64,000 nt of DNA from Cornus controversa (taxonomy: Eukaryota > Streptophyta > Magnoliopsida > Cornales > Cornaceae): contig CM048845.1 of assembly GCA_026545225.1 (NCBI GenBank), forward strand, positions 75,800,533 through 75,864,532. Reading direction: 5' to 3'. Made by a program: the position numbers and the translations under genes. The notes under the pieces are model-generated. The model did not search any database. It was given only the letters and a program-made list of their open reading frames with translations, and had not been told where the DNA came from. This document shows, one piece after another, positions 1 through 12,513 of this stretch. The first letter of the stretch is position 1, and each line of letters begins with the position of its first letter.

Positions 1-880
1 ACCCAGATTCGAAGAGAAAAATACCCCTTTGAAATGCTCCCTGGCTAGACTATGCCAAGAAAACAAGGGCTGAGGCATATTTCGGATGCCACCTCCCATT
101 CGAGTCCTAGCCGAGCATAGAGATAGGAGTAAACATTGCACCTTCCATTAGGATTATGGACACACCACCAACGAGTGCTAAAATTTATGGGGCCAAACCA
201 AGGCGATCATAGCCAAATGAGGGTTGACCGAATACATAGCAAAAGAGCTTCCCGATCAGAATGGGCACTAGATCTCGGAGCACAGAGGAAACCAAAATAT
301 GAACCTGGTTAGAATGATCAATACCATAAATATTTACTCAACTCAGGAGGATCAATGCACTGGCAAAACCTACCTCTGTCAGGCAAAGAAACTATAGAAG
401 ATGGGAGAGATCAACTCGATTCAAAGCAAAAGAACTGACACTCAGATCACATTTGGGGATCCAGACCTAATGAGGGCATATCTCCCTCATGAGGATCCGC
501 TAGTGATCAGCTTACTGGTGGCAAACTGCCGAATAAAGAGAGTACTCATTGATACAGGATCAAGTGCCAACATCATGACACTCGAAGTTTACAAACAAAT
601 GGGGATCGAAAATGATCAAGTCAAACCAACGGAGGGCCCGCTCATGGGGTTCGATAGAAACAAAGTTGCCCAGTCGGAACGAGATCACTGTTCGTAACTA
701 CCGCGCTGAATACTAAGAGAACAATTCATGATAACCGATGTCCACTCATCATACAACCTCATTATGGGAAGGGGATGGATCCACAGAATGCACAGAGTGC
801 CATTGACCCTGCACCAGGTGATGAGGTGTTTAAACCCGAACGAGAAAGGGACAGTGGATCTCCTCCCGTAATATGAGTTG
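1..880 (+). mobile_element. Ty3/gypsy retrotransposon gag-pol fragment (aspartic protease)
   Basis: Remnant of an LTR retrotransposon polyprotein, cut by the left edge of the window. The open stretch at 401-697 reads ITFGDPDL...LPHEDPLVIS, then the retropepsin active site VLIDTGSSANIM (D-T-G-S). This is the arrangement of the Ty3/gypsy protease between gag and reverse transcriptase. After a stop at about 697, another frame continues with VHSSYNLIMGRGWIHRMH (about 735-790), the usual sequence downstream of the protease. The frame change and stops show that it is dead. No reverse transcriptase, RNase H, integrase or LTR is visible to the right, so only this piece remains. Family assignment rests on motifs only; the lineage is not resolved. 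Confidence 0.85.
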
Positions 881-2197
881 TACAGTGTTGTGACACACGA
901 TATCTTAGTTTTTGGTTCTTTCTTTACAAATTCTCATCAAATTTGACTTCTATTCTTCTGATAGATGCTCTTGAAACTGATACTTGGCATCATGGGAAAC
1001 ATGACACTTCATTTATTATGTATTCTTAAAACATAATACTTTGGCTTATTTATTTCTTCTTTTGTCAAGTAAGAGATAACTATATTAATACATTGAAAAC
1101 AAAAGAAAATTATAAGCCAAGCAACAGTTACTAGAATGAAGAATTTGTTTATAAACATCAAACTTCAAATAGTTTCTAGATTCTCTAGAGAATGACCTAA
1201 ATGATGCAAGTTCATACCAATGTAAGCAAAGCGGATGATTGATGTTTATTACTATTTCTGTCTCAAACCATCTCTGATTGGAATACATTTACAAGGTCCA
1301 AATAATTTTTATGATATTAAATATTAAAATATTTGTAAAAGAATGCATCTCATGGTAAAGAAAATAAGCCAATTTATACTAAAATCAAATTAAAAATTGT
1401 AGCATTACCTCATGGGAGAGAGTTTTCCATGACATGTTTGGCAATCACACTAATTTAATTACTTTTATTTTTTTATAATTTATGGTTTATCACGTGAAAT
1501 TGATTCACAAGTAAGACAATCTTCTTCGTTGATTTGTACTTTGCGTTACGTGAACGACTGGATTAACCCAACAGTAGGGGTGGTATTGAGACCCACTACT
1601 TAATTGATCGTAGTTGTTCCCGTGCATCGCAAAATATATGTGCACCTAAAAGGATTTGAGTTCTTTTAATTCACATGATTACATTTGACATCTTCCAACT
1701 TGTTGCAAATAAAGTTTTCCTTGACATCCTTATTTCAAATGTGTAACACCGAGTTCTTGACACACGTGCAATACTTTTAATTGAAATTTGTGACCTCTTT
1801 TTATTTCGAACATGCAACACCATCACTTTTAGTTCGTGAGACCCTTACTTTGAATTTGCCAACACCTTCAAAATAAGGGTGTCACAAAGCGAATTAAAGG
1901 TGTGATGCGAACTTCATTCAAAATAAAAATGTCACAAAGATGAAGTAATTAATGATATCAGCATGATAAGATCTTGTACTGGAGAAAGGCTTAGTAGCTG
2001 TTAGAACCGCTATTTGAAGTGGACAAGTTATGGGCCTATGTTGGGCCCAAGCAGCGAGTTCTATTTTTGTATTTACATTAGGCTAATCTAGTTATGTCTT
2101 TTGATAGCTTGGGCCTTTCCATATTTGCCTAAAAATATGGGCTAGTCCCTATTGTATCTACCATACTTCATTTATACAATTTGTTTTAACCTTCTTT

Positions 2198-2199
<2 letters not shown>
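881..2199. other. Intergenic AT-rich tract, no gene seen
   Basis: No coding exon is recognisable. At about 1618-1632 the text CCCGTGCATCGC resembles the reverse complement of a plant Helitron 3' hairpin, but the adjoining CTAG terminus is not clear. Around 1730-1930 there are imperfect inverted copies of a segment containing TTTGTGACAC/GTGTCACAAA-like words, suggesting an old small DNA element. Neither can be bounded. Confidence 0.4.

Positions 2200-2249
<50 letters not shown>
2200..2249. repeat. (AT)n microsatellite abutting a Helitron 5' end
   Basis: About 50 bp of pure AT dinucleotide immediately left of the Helitron-like 5' terminus. Microsatellites are common at plant Helitron edges. 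Here it hides the expected TC start of the element. Confidence 0.9.
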
Positions 2250-2250
<1 letters not shown>

Positions 2251-2274
2251 TACTATTAAAAGTACAAAGGGATA

Positions 2275-2960
2275 TTTTAGTTTCAGTACACTATTTTTTA
2301 TTTTTAAATTAAAAAAAATAGAATTACCCAAGCAAAGAATTACTATCTTTTTATTTTTAAATTAAAAAAATAGAATTACCCAAACAAAACACTTTCCTTT
2401 TTAATTTTTAAATTAAAAAGATAGAATTACCCAAGCAAAACCCTTTCCTTTTTATTTTTAAATTACAAAAATAGAATTACCCAAAATCCTTTCATTTTTT
2501 ATTTTTAAATTAAAAAAATAAGATTACCCAAGCAAAACCCTTTCCCAAGCAAAACCCTTTCTTTTTATTTTTAAACTTAAAAAAATAGAATTATAACCCC
2601 CAAAACTCTAAACACCTAAAATCACTCTTCCTCTCGGCTACGATTCTCCAAAAATAGAATTACTATTTTTTTATTTTTAAATTAAAAAAAATAGAATTTC
2701 CCAAGCAAAACCCTTTTCTTTGTATTTTTAAATTACAAAAATAGAATTATCCAAGCAAAACCCTTTCTTTTTATTTCTAAATTTAAAAAATTAGAATTAT
2801 AACCAGCAAAATCCTAAACACCTAAAATCACTCTTCCTCTCGGCTACGGATCTCCAAAAATAGAATTACCCAAGCAAAACCCTTTCTTTTAATTTTTAAA
2901 TTTTAAAAAATAGAATTATAACCATCAAAACCCTAAACATCTATAAAATCACTTTTTCTC
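2275..2960. repeat. Irregular tandem repeats near the Helitron 5' end
   Basis: About ten imperfect copies of a unit of roughly 50-60 bp containing TTTTTATTTTTAAATTA, an A-run, then TAGAATTACCCAAGCAAAAC and CCTTTC. Some units are longer and include CACTCTTCCTCTCGGCTACG. Unit length drifts. No reading frame runs through the array. Confidence 0.8.
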
Positions 2961-3167
2961 TCGACTACGGCTCTCCATTCTTCCTCTCGGCTCTCATCTT
3001 CCTCTCGGCTCTCATGTTCCTTTTGACTCTCATCAACATGACTCTCAACGCAGCTCTCAGCTTCCTCTCAGATCTCATCGACAATCATTCAATTCAACTT
3101 CGTCTCTGCTTACATGTGAGTTATTTTCTTTTTATCTTCTTAATAGCCATCTGATGAATATGTACTG

Positions 3168-3383
3168 ACTTTCAAAGTAGTTAAATTTATGTTACTGCTC
3201 TTTACCCTCTGTTTTTTGAATTTTGAATTTATGACAAGACAATGAAGTTATAAATAATATGCATCCAAGTTTTTTTTTTTGTTATTTTCAAAGTAGTTAA
3301 ATTTGTGTTACTACTCTTTGCCCTCTGTTTTTGGAATTTTGAATTTGTGGCAAGACAATGAAGTTATATATAATATGCATCTC
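3168..3383. repeat. Direct duplication inside the Helitron
   Basis: Two adjacent copies of about 100-110 bp (3168-3272 and 3285-3383). Both contain TTTCAAAGTAGTTAAATTT, TTTTGAATTTTGAATTT-like text and GCAAGACAATGAAGTTATA or a close variant, ending in AATATGCATC. They differ at scattered positions, so the duplication is not recent. Confidence 0.8.
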
Positions 3384-4070
3384 TTTAACCTCTATTCTTG
3401 GACCTCTGTTTTGAAATGCATGGAAGAAATTTCACAAATGAGACACTGCTGTAACATTTGACTTTTGATTCAACTGTTAGAAGTTTTTATTTTGTAATAA
3501 TTTTCGTTAAAATTATAGTAATAATTAACATGTTACAAATTTAACATGAAAATTTAACAAAAATGCACAATTACATAATTTAATAAGTTTTTGGCAGAAA
3601 ATATTATTATTGATAATAATCGAAATTATTATTATGCACAATTAATAATTGTGCATTTTAATGCATATTAATAATCAATAATGAATAATTTAATACAATT
3701 AAGAATTTAGTAGTTACAAATTTTACAAGTTTTTTTTTTAGATTATTATCAATAATAATATTATCTACATCACAAATTAACATGAAAATTGAAAAAGTCA
3801 AAGCATTACTATATTGGTTGGTTATTTATTTCTTCTTACTTACATTAAGTTTTAATTATTTATTTTACTTAAAGAATATCATGGCTGGTAGGACATGGTT
3901 GGTAAAAGCTAATCCATTATCAAAAGTTAAAAAATCAAACATAAAATAAACAAAAATTACAACTTTCTTTGTTCATTAAACCCATAATAAGGTTTAATTA
4001 ATGGTTGTGTGTCTGTATATTTGTACATATCAACAATATATTATTCCAATAATTTACTATGTTTTGACAG

Positions 4071-4850
4071 GTTTGAAGAAAACGTAAATGATAAAGACAT
4101 AGATGCTCTCATTTCAAGTTCAAAATATCAATTATTCGAAAATGCTGAAAAACTTTCACTTGAAGATATAATTGAAAAATCCGCAATGGCATTCAAGGTA
4201 TTAAAATTATTATTATTTTTTTATATATTCATTTAATTTTTATTTATTATATCACATGATTATAATTAATTTCTGTTAAAAAATATATTTTGTCACTCAA
4301 CTTGTAAAGAACACATTACTTTTTTGAAGCAAGAATTATAAAGATTAAAAATGCAGTCGAACCATGATACAATGCATCTAAGTAATGCAAGAAGAAAGTT
4401 GAAGTACGGAATGATGGACTCAATTATACTAATTGCAAAACAAAAGATGCTAAATACTTCCAAATGTATTATTATATCTTTAAACATTCTATTTTTAAAA
4501 AAAAATTACAATATGACAAATACGACATTCTTTATTATTATGTATCAATGAAGTATACTCATTTATGCAGATTTATGATGCAATTTTGAGTTAAAGATAT
4601 AACAAATAATGCATATCTAACAATATTTGATGATTCTCAATCATTAATAAATTATTCATTAGATGAGCTAATACAGTTAGAAAGTCAGGTAATACTTTTT
4701 CCCTCACACATAAAATTTATGGATAAAACAATTCATTTGAAATGTATCAATATTACTAAAATAAATTTGTTCTTTTTGTTAGACGAGGAGATGAATGACT
4801 TTTACGACAAAGTGACAAGTTGCAAAGGATAATTGTTTCTTTTCGTGATC
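4071..4850 (+). pseudogene. RPA1-like (replication protein A large subunit) remnant in Helitron
   Basis: Three exon-like pieces. The first, 4071-4197, is bounded by ...TTTGACAG and GTATTA and reads ALISSSKYQLFENAEKLSL and on to AMAFK. A middle part around 4430-4485 reads YTNCKTKDAKYFQ. A third, about 4592-4688, reads KDITNNAYLTIFDDSQ...LDELIQLESQ before GTAATA. The phrase with KD(I/S)T...AYLTIFDD followed by a DEL motif resembles the C-terminal zinc-finger OB fold (DBD-C) of plant RPA1-like proteins carried by Helitrons. The zinc cysteines are mostly missing and stops interrupt the frames, so this is a decayed copy. The match comes from memory of the family. Confidence 0.45.
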
Positions 4851-5257
4851 AACATATATAACAGTAAAAATGACGTAGTCAAAAATAATTTTGTGGAGGT
4901 AGCTATCAAAGAAGTTTTATTTGAGAATGATTTATTTGAAGAATAACTCAAAAATATAAAAAGGATAAAGTGTTGAGAATTTCCAAAAGAATAATAATAG
5001 ATTGTTTAAGAATGGTTAGAATTATACCTTTTAATTTTTTATAGTTTATACTTGATTCCTTTCATGTGAATAATAGTTAACTTATAGTTTTGTTTTTTCA
5101 ACAAACGAGTTTATATTACTAAGGTTACATAATGGAAATAATTTTGAGTGTTTTAATTAATGTGTTCGGATGTGTTATAATAATTATGAATGTTTTGGGT
5201 GTTATAATAAAATTTTAGTTTATTTTTTATTCATGTGCATCTCACGTGCTTTAAACT

Positions 5258-5259
<2 letters not shown>

Positions 5260-5324
<65 letters not shown>
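5260..5324. repeat. Compound (GT)(AT)(GA) microsatellite
   Basis: Runs directly on from the Helitron CTAG-T terminus: GT repeats, then about 35 bp of AT, then GA repeats to 5324. Confidence 0.9.
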
Positions 5325-5353
5325 TGGAGGAGGAAAGTATAAATGCTCTCGAT

Positions 5354-5474
5354 ACAACGATGACATGATATCACACACTAATTAAACATTGACACATACA
5401 TAATGATAGGACCCACTAAAATAGTTGTATTTTTAATATTTAATTAGTGGGTGATACCATGTCATCATTATACC
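5354..5474. repeat. Short hairpin (inverted repeat) element
   Basis: Left arm GATGACATGATATCACACAC with TAATTAAAC (5358-5388) is mirrored by right arm TTTAATTAGTGGGTGATACC with ATGTCATCATTAT (about 5438-5470). The loop is about 50 bp. It looks like a MITE or part of one. No target duplication could be set. Confidence 0.6.
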
Positions 5475-6968
5475 CAAAAGATTTAGGTCCAATTTTGGTT
5501 GGAAAGAAATGAAAGGAAAAAAAAGGGAAAGAATGGAGGGATATATATATATTTTTCTTGGTATGAATTTTTTAGTGGAAAAGAAGGGAAATGAAAGGAT
5601 ATGGAGGGATAAATTAAGGATGAATAATAGTTTTTGTTATCCTACCAAAAATTGAAGGAAATGCTATCATTTTAAATAAAATTTTGTTAATACCAACTTT
5701 ACTCTTATTTTGATAAAAGCTAAAATTTGTTCTTTTAAACATAAAAAAGTATAATGGTAAAAAAATTAAATAATTTATTTTCCTTTCTTTCCCCAACATG
5801 TTAACTATCATTAATTTTTTTTTCTTTTATTAATCAATCAAATACGATAAAAGTTTAATACTATTCTTTTATGAAAATGATACTTAGATAGAAACACTAT
5901 TCTTTTATGAAAAATGATATTTAGACAAATTTGTTAGACAAAAATTTTATATTCATCGGAAGCATGCAATAAATTTTTTTATTTTTTTTCATTCTACCAA
6001 AAGTAGCTTAAGTTTTTGTGGAGGATGGGGATGGCCATTTGAAGGATCCCAATGTGAATGATATGTCTGAGTCTGACCTAGCACGTCCTATGTAAAATCT
6101 TCATCATCATCTTGGGATTGAAACCCATTTGCACCCATAAAAGGTGTCAAGTAACATCTCCTTTTTGTTTCACATACAAACAGCATATCCAACCCATGCT
6201 AAGTTACACATTTATGCTCCATTTCAAGATTCTTTCTTGTCAGCATCCTAAGCTTTAGCACATTACCATCACCTTACGTATCATCTCTCTCTCTCTCTCT
6301 CTGTGGAAATCCAAAGTACAAATATCTCAGAATGAGTACCAAATTAACCTTCATCCACAGAAAAACTACTACTATCTTAAGCACTTTAGTTACTTTGGGA
6401 TAGAAAAATATTATCCCCTAGCTAGGGTGTTAGATACTCACTAAACTGTTCATTCATTTTAGTAAACACAAGGAATCAAAAGCATTATAAAAGTGCATCT
6501 TTGTAATTACTATTAAGTGAATCTTGTTTTTGGGTAATTTTTTACCCAAATCCAGTCACATATAGGCCTCTCAAAAACAGAATTTGGAGATATGACTGGT
6601 TAGTGGTTTTACATGGTTGTCTCTCTAAAAATGTAGATTTTTATATAAAATGCTTTTACAATTAATGGGCGTCATCCATATAATCCTAAATTGGCCTGTT
6701 CATTTTTTATTTTTACACTATTTGGCTTGTTCATTGGATGATCTAGTTCTTAATTGAGAAATTATCGAGGACCCTTGTGGCACGGACAATGTAGTAATTC
6801 CGTCTAATGATGAATGATTATTTTCTATTACCGCGTCTCTATTGGATTGGGGGACTAAATTCTTAATACTATTGGGACAATATTTTTTTTTGTTTTCCAG
6901 CGCCACGTTTAGAAATCAAACACATAAAAGTACCAATATATACATATATGTATGGGTGTGTTTATTTT

Positions 6969-6999
<31 letters not shown>

Positions 7000-7662
7000 C
7001 TATAGAGCTAGCCGAGCTATTTCTATCACTTGGATACATTTCAAAGTTTTTGTCTTATCCAATGCTAGCGAGGGAAATCCAGGGGATAGAAATTCCTCAA
7101 CTAGCATTCTCGACTGATAGATTTGAGAATCATTATCCATATATACTAACCATCAATTACTTATAGCAAACAATAAGGAAAGGGCAGCATAACCTCTCAT
7201 TTTCCAAATGAGAGGTGAGGGTTGGAGTCCAAAAGGGACATTGTGGGTTGTGTGAGTAATTAATTTCCTAATCCAAAGAAAGAAAAAAAGAAAAAAGAAT
7301 GATCAACCATATACTTTCCTGTATTGGAAGTAAATAAAAGAAATTTTACAGCCTGTGGTAGAAGGAATAAATAAAAACTTGCAGTTGCAATTTCTTTTTT
7401 TATTTTTTATTTTTTATTTTTATGGTAGGTGGAAATTTCCTACATGTATATGGAAGAACTGATGAAAAATTAACTACAACGAGAAAGAAAATTAATATGA
7501 CCAACAGTAAGCTGAAAAGCAAAATGAAAGGAGAATAGTGAAGAGCTCTTTTGAGTTTAATACAATTAAAGAGGGCCCTTAGCATCCTCCTTGGAAGCAA
7601 ACTCAGAATACAACAAAAATAGAGATCAATAAAGAAGAAGAGAAAGCTTACTGATTGATAGG
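5475..7662. other. Intergenic region and 3' flank of the IDD gene
   Basis: A/T-rich with no supported exon. Around 5510-5615 there is purine-rich text (GGAAAGAATGGAGGGATA) resembling the repeat tract at 44190-45170. A (CT)n run lies at 6286-6301 and a (GT)n(AT)n run at 6968-6998. At about 7193-7231 an inverted CTCTCATTT...AAATGAGAG pair is followed by GGGTTGGAGTCC, reminiscent of a tRNA-type B box. 7400-7662 is probably the IDD 3' UTR. Confidence 0.5.
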
Positions 7663-10031
7663 CTAACCTTGCCATGATGGTTGATTTTGATGGTCATATG
7701 ATGATGAAGAGTTCATCTGATCAAGCCCACCCATGTTGGGGAAGCCTCTGTGAGAAAATCCCCTAAGCCCCAAGAAATCTCTAGTCAACCCATCATTCCC
7801 ACCACCACCACCACCACCTTCATTATATCTTCTATTCAAAGCTTCTTCCGTTGCTGGTTTTGTGAGTGTTGCCTGTAAATTGTTATCCATTTTTGGATTA
7901 AGAAATCCATTAAAAGCCTCTTCAAAGGATGATCCTTCAAACCCACTTGTGGAAGACAAAGAACTCATCACGTCATGAAGCAGATCAGAAGAAGGAGCAC
8001 CACCTACTTGTTCCATGAAACCAGATGTGGCAACAGCATTATGGTTATTCCCAAAAGATGATGCCAACCCATGAACAAACCCACTGCCCACCTCTTCATG
8101 TGAAGACAAACCCAGACCAGAACCAGCTGTAGATGAGGCCAATGATGTAGAACACATGAACCCAACAGTTTCTGTTGTTTTTGCACTCATGTGAGTTTGG
8201 TGGGGCCTCATTAGCACGGTCTGTTCTGATGGACAAGGTTTGCTCATAGTCACCCCCATTTGTGCTGCTTTTTGCAGCAATGCAGTTGCAGACATGTGAG
8301 GGGAAGCTGCAGTGGGTTGAAAGGGATGAATTAGTGTATTTGGATTAGAACTAGGGCTAGGGTTAGGGTTTTCTTGGTGCATGAATGGTTGGCCTAACCT
8401 TGTTGCAGTAGTGAATAATTGTGAGGACAGTTCAATTGGTGGGGGACCTTGAGAAGAATTACCAGCTAGCCATGGTGGGTTATTGTCTGGCCTTAAGTTG
8501 AAACTTTGTTGTTGGTGGTCTTCTTGTTCTCTCTTCAGTGGAAATGCTTGGAAGCCATGGTTATGGAGTTGAGCTGGTTGAAGGTTAATTAGATGGGGTG
8601 TTGAAGTGCCTGGTTGTAAGGAGAGGAGTGGGTTTGTTGAGATTGTTCTTGCACCCTCTTCTGCTAAAGCATCACAGAAGGCTCTGTGAGTGATGAAGCT
8701 GTCCCTCCTGCGTGAACATATAAAAAACAGGCACAAGAAACAAAAATAAAACACAATCACAATGCTGCTTACAGAGGTAAAATTAATACCCTCTCTCTCT
8801 CTCTCTCTCAGCACTTTTTTTGCAATTTTATCCTTTTTCTCTCCATGGACAAAAGACCTCTTGGATATAACCATTAAAGGCTACTATGCTTAGGTGCTTT
8901 AACAGTGAAAATATGATCCTTAAATTTCAACTCATTCACAAGCACAGACACCCATAGTCACATTAATTATGAGTTTTATAGAGATTGGAGACTAGTACTG
9001 ACATTTAAGAGTTCTAAAATCTCTCTCTCTCACACACACACAAGAACACACCAAAAACATTGCAGCATGTAGGAGAATATTTAACTTGGCAAAGGGGAAA
9101 TCTAATTTTTCTTTCCTAAATGTGAAATAATTTTCTTTATATCATGCATATATATACAAGTGTGTGTATCTATACTCTATATACATGTATTCACCATGTT
9201 TGAGAAAAGGGTTGTTGTAGATGGGATAGGATAGATAGGTTACCTAGAGAAAAGGGTTCCACAATCACATCTATACTCTCTAGTGCCACAAATCTTGGAG
9301 TGAGCTTTCCAATCAGACTGAACAGCATAACGCTTTGAGCACTTTTCACACTTCCACTTCTTCTCGCCGTGCTTTCTGGAAAAGTGCTTCTTGATCCCAG
9401 TGAGGTCCCCAAGAGCCCTTGAAGGGTCATGGTGGACACATGTAGGCTCTGGGCACACATACACCTTCTTCTTCACCACCTCATCTTTGTTTGTCCTTTG
9501 CTTCAACTTCCATGGCAAATTATGCCCTCTTCTGTGAAGCTGAAGGTTCTGATCTCTCTTAAACCCTTTGTTACAGATCTCACACATGAATCTGTTTGTT
9601 GCCATAAGTGTTCCTGGGGACAAAGCTATCACTTCTGCATCTGGATCTGCATGATATATTCAAAATTACCAACAAAAACTTTATTAATTCTAGAAAATGA
9701 ATATATAGCTATTCATGAGTTGGCTAATTATAATTAAAGAGAGGGTGGTCATGAATTTGATTAATTCAATTAATTATCTGGATTGTGGGTGTTTGTGTGT
9801 TTGTTTGAACTTTTGGAAAAAAATAATAATAATAAATATATATATACCTGGATTGCCTGGAAGACATCTCTTCTTCTTTGGTGGTAGTGGTGGTTGATTT
9901 GGTGATGCAAAAGACTGTTGAGGGTACATAGTACCAATTTCATTTCTGTTGGTTGAAGATATACTTGCTTCATTGGATGCAGAAGTCAAATTTGACATAT
10001 TGTCATCTAATATCATATCATTGATCATCAT
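7663..10031 (-). CDS. IDD: INDETERMINATE-DOMAIN (IDD) C2H2 zinc-finger transcription factor
   Basis: Nuclear DNA-binding protein of the plant-specific IDD family, which controls development, sugar/starch and gibberellin responses, often with DELLA or SCR/SHR partners. Three exons on the minus strand join in frame: 10031-9848, 9646-9244 and 8707-7663, giving 543 residues; all introns are GT-AG. The basic signal KKKRCLPGNPDPDAEV (residues 52-67) precedes the ID domain: C2H2 finger 1 (C83, C86, H99, H103), finger 2 (C126, C131, H149, H154), CCHC finger 3 (C161, C164, H177, C181) and finger 4 (C188, C190, H203, C207). The C-terminal part is low-complexity (S, N, Q, a glycine run) but keeps the family motifs LLQKAAQMGV and TRDFLGL. 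The start is the first of two adjacent ATGs. A (CT)n(TA)n tract lies just upstream. The subgroup cannot be fixed here; IDD4/5-like members share these motifs. Confidence 0.95.
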
Positions 10032-10053
10032 CTTCTCACTGTAGTACTCTAGA

Positions 10054-10086
<33 letters not shown>

Positions 10087-10917
10087 GTATGTATGTATAA
10101 TAATAATTTTAACGGGTTTTGGGGATGAGGACAGAAGCTCTAAGATTCAAGGATGAGCCACATGCCAACTTCTTCAACTGTGACTGTATTGTACTTGAGA
10201 TCTGAATGCAAACCCTAATTTAGGAAGCCTAAAAAAAAGAGAGTGATCAAATTCACCTATTAATATTAATTTCAGCTTCTCACATAGTTTCCACTACGTC
10301 TTATCATCTTCACTTTTAGTCTGAACCCTAACAATTTAAAAAGAAAAAAGAAAAGAATGCGAAAGAGAAACAAAAAAGAAAAAAAAACACAGAAAAAGGA
10401 AAAGTAACAGAAATTTCTCAGTGAAACAGCACCAAACCTTACATGCAGTACTCATCAATATTCTTCATTTCTGAGTGAGAACTTTTGCTTGATAGTTGCT
10501 AATACCAAGAAAACTCAAGAAATCCATACATAAAAGTACAAATACAAAACCAAAATTTCTATAAGATAAGAGGAGCTTCAAAATGTATGAGAGAGAGAGA
10601 GAGAGAGAGGAAGCAAGGGATGCCTCTTTAGTCCTCCACTCATCAGAACCACAATCCAAACCAACAGGTTTGTTCTGACGTTGCGCTTTGTCTTTTCCTT
10701 TGTTCTCTTCTCAGTCTTAGAAAATATTACCTCTCTTTCATTATTGTATTTGCTTTAGGAATGTAATATTTCCCTTTCAAACAAAATACTACTCTTTTTA
10801 ACATTAACTGGTTAATATATTCACATGCACCACCTTTCCCTTCCATTAGAAAAGTAGAAATAAAGTAACCTTGTGTAAAAGCTAGAGATATTATATATAT
10901 ATATATGCTCAATTCAG

Positions 10918-10948
<31 letters not shown>

Positions 10949-11378
10949 GAGAGAGAGAGAGTTAAAAGGAAAAGGGTGGTGGTATGTATGCAAATGGAGA
11001 GAGATGATTAGGAGTTGATTTATGGACTTTTAATCTTATGGGTAACAGAGTTAAAAGTCACTCCACTTTCCTCTGGGCACATTCACTCTGATCACATGAT
11101 TGGTTTAGTGATTAAATTCCAACAGACATTCTCATGAAAAGCTGTTCTCTTTTTTTTTTAACTTAATGCTAAAATAATTTTGGTTTTTAACGATTAATTT
11201 TGTTCATATATTATTAATAAAGTACAATCAACATTCATTATAGAATAGTTGAACTTCTGACATATATATATTCTTGGTTCATGATATTATACCAGGGTAA
11301 AAAGGAACAGATCCATTTGGTCCCCAATGCTAGCTGCAAAACACATCATCACTTATTTTACCACAGAGAGAGATGTAA

Positions 11379-11440
<62 letters not shown>

Positions 11441-12513
11441 AATTGGGTCAATGCAACACAACACGGGTTTAGTCTTGGACCTAATTCTTGTTATCTGGCT
11501 CTCTTTTATATTGCAAAGATAGGGACCAGAATTTCTATAGTTCTCACTCAAAAAAATGGTATGTCATTGTCTACCATACAATAATTCAACATGTTTCAAT
11601 CAATCAATTGATTGTCATACTGTTATGTACTCTAAATATTCTTCAATCTTTACGCGGTTTACATAATCCTGTTCCTACAACTTTTTCTTCTTTTTTTTCT
11701 CCTCACATATGATATACGTGTCCATTATTTTCTAGAAGACTTTATACCCTTATTCCCTTTTTTTTTTTTTTTAGAAAACAATTAATTAGAGGCTCATTAG
11801 TATATGCTCTTGTTTGAGAGAATCAATTCTATTGAATCCCTCATCAAATTTTACATATTTTAAAACTAATAATGATTGTTCTTTTTTCAGAAGTTCAAAC
11901 AAGTTTATATATATTTATAGAAATTACAAATTAGGGATGTTGGGCCTGTACTCCATTGAAAAGAGGCCAGGGACCAATAGGCCCATAAGAGGGTTAATTA
12001 GCTTTCAAAACAAAATTATGTATGGTTTAATTAGCTTTCATTTGTCATTTTCATGATTCACACTTTATAATAATGTAATCACAAAACAATATTTTTTTGT
12101 AAGAGTTTTGGCCCCACAATGATATGATACCAGCTCATCATGCCCTGTTGGTATTTCATTTCAACCTTCTGTTATGCAACACACACACACACACACATAT
12201 ATATATATGTCTTGATTCACTAAAATAAACTTGTTAATATGCCAAAAAAAACAATAAAGTACTTAACAAAAATATTAAACTATTATATGTGTTACATGGA
12301 AAGAGAGTCCGTGGGGTGTTCCTGTTCGTGCCTTTTAAATATTAATGAAGCTAGGGATTTGAAATAGAGACTCACAAGAGTTATATTTTAGTTTTTGATA
12401 GTTTCCACAGAATCAAGCAGTGCAAGAGTCCAATACTGCAAACTCCTCATATATTCGAGGGACTAGCTAGAGTGTGTATATTATACACACACATACATAA
12501 CACCTTCTTCATA
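10032..12513. other. 5' flank of the IDD gene and intergenic tract
   Basis: The first few hundred bases are the likely 5' UTR and promoter of the minus-strand IDD gene. They contain GA/CT microsatellites at 10051-10080, 10591-10608 and 10916-10961, common in plant 5' UTRs and core promoters. A long (AT)n(GA)n run lies at 11380-11437 and a (CA)n(TA)n run at 12179-12209. No other exon is seen. Confidence 0.5.

Larger units (their letters stand above)
2246..5259 (+). mobile_element. Probable non-autonomous Helitron
   Basis: The left end reads TATACTACTATTAAAAGTAC, the form of many plant Helitron 5' ends (TCTATACTATTATTAAA...). The right end reads TGTGCATCTCACGTGCTTTA then AACTAG followed by T, which fits the Helitron 3' signature: a short GC-containing hairpin a few bases before a terminal CTRR, inserted ahead of T. 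There are no terminal inverted repeats and no target duplication, as expected for rolling-circle elements. Inside are A/T-rich tandem repeats (2275-2960), a duplicated segment (3168-3383) and an RPA1-like remnant (4071-4850), cargo often carried by plant Helitrons. No Rep/helicase is present, so it could move only in trans, if at all. The exact 5' base is uncertain because of the adjoining AT tract. Confidence 0.65.

Noticed and set aside
1605..1650. Inverted Helitron 3' end at CCCGTGCATCGC
   Set aside because: The neighbouring CTAG terminus and a matching 5' end were not found.
7183..7235. tRNA or SINE head suggested by GGGTTGGAGTCC
   Set aside because: No matching A box or poly-A/T tail was found; kept only as a remark.
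9191..9460. Open frames overlapping the IDD zinc-finger exon in other frames
   Set aside because: They are shadows of the finger-coding exon, which has all metal-binding residues in the chosen frame.
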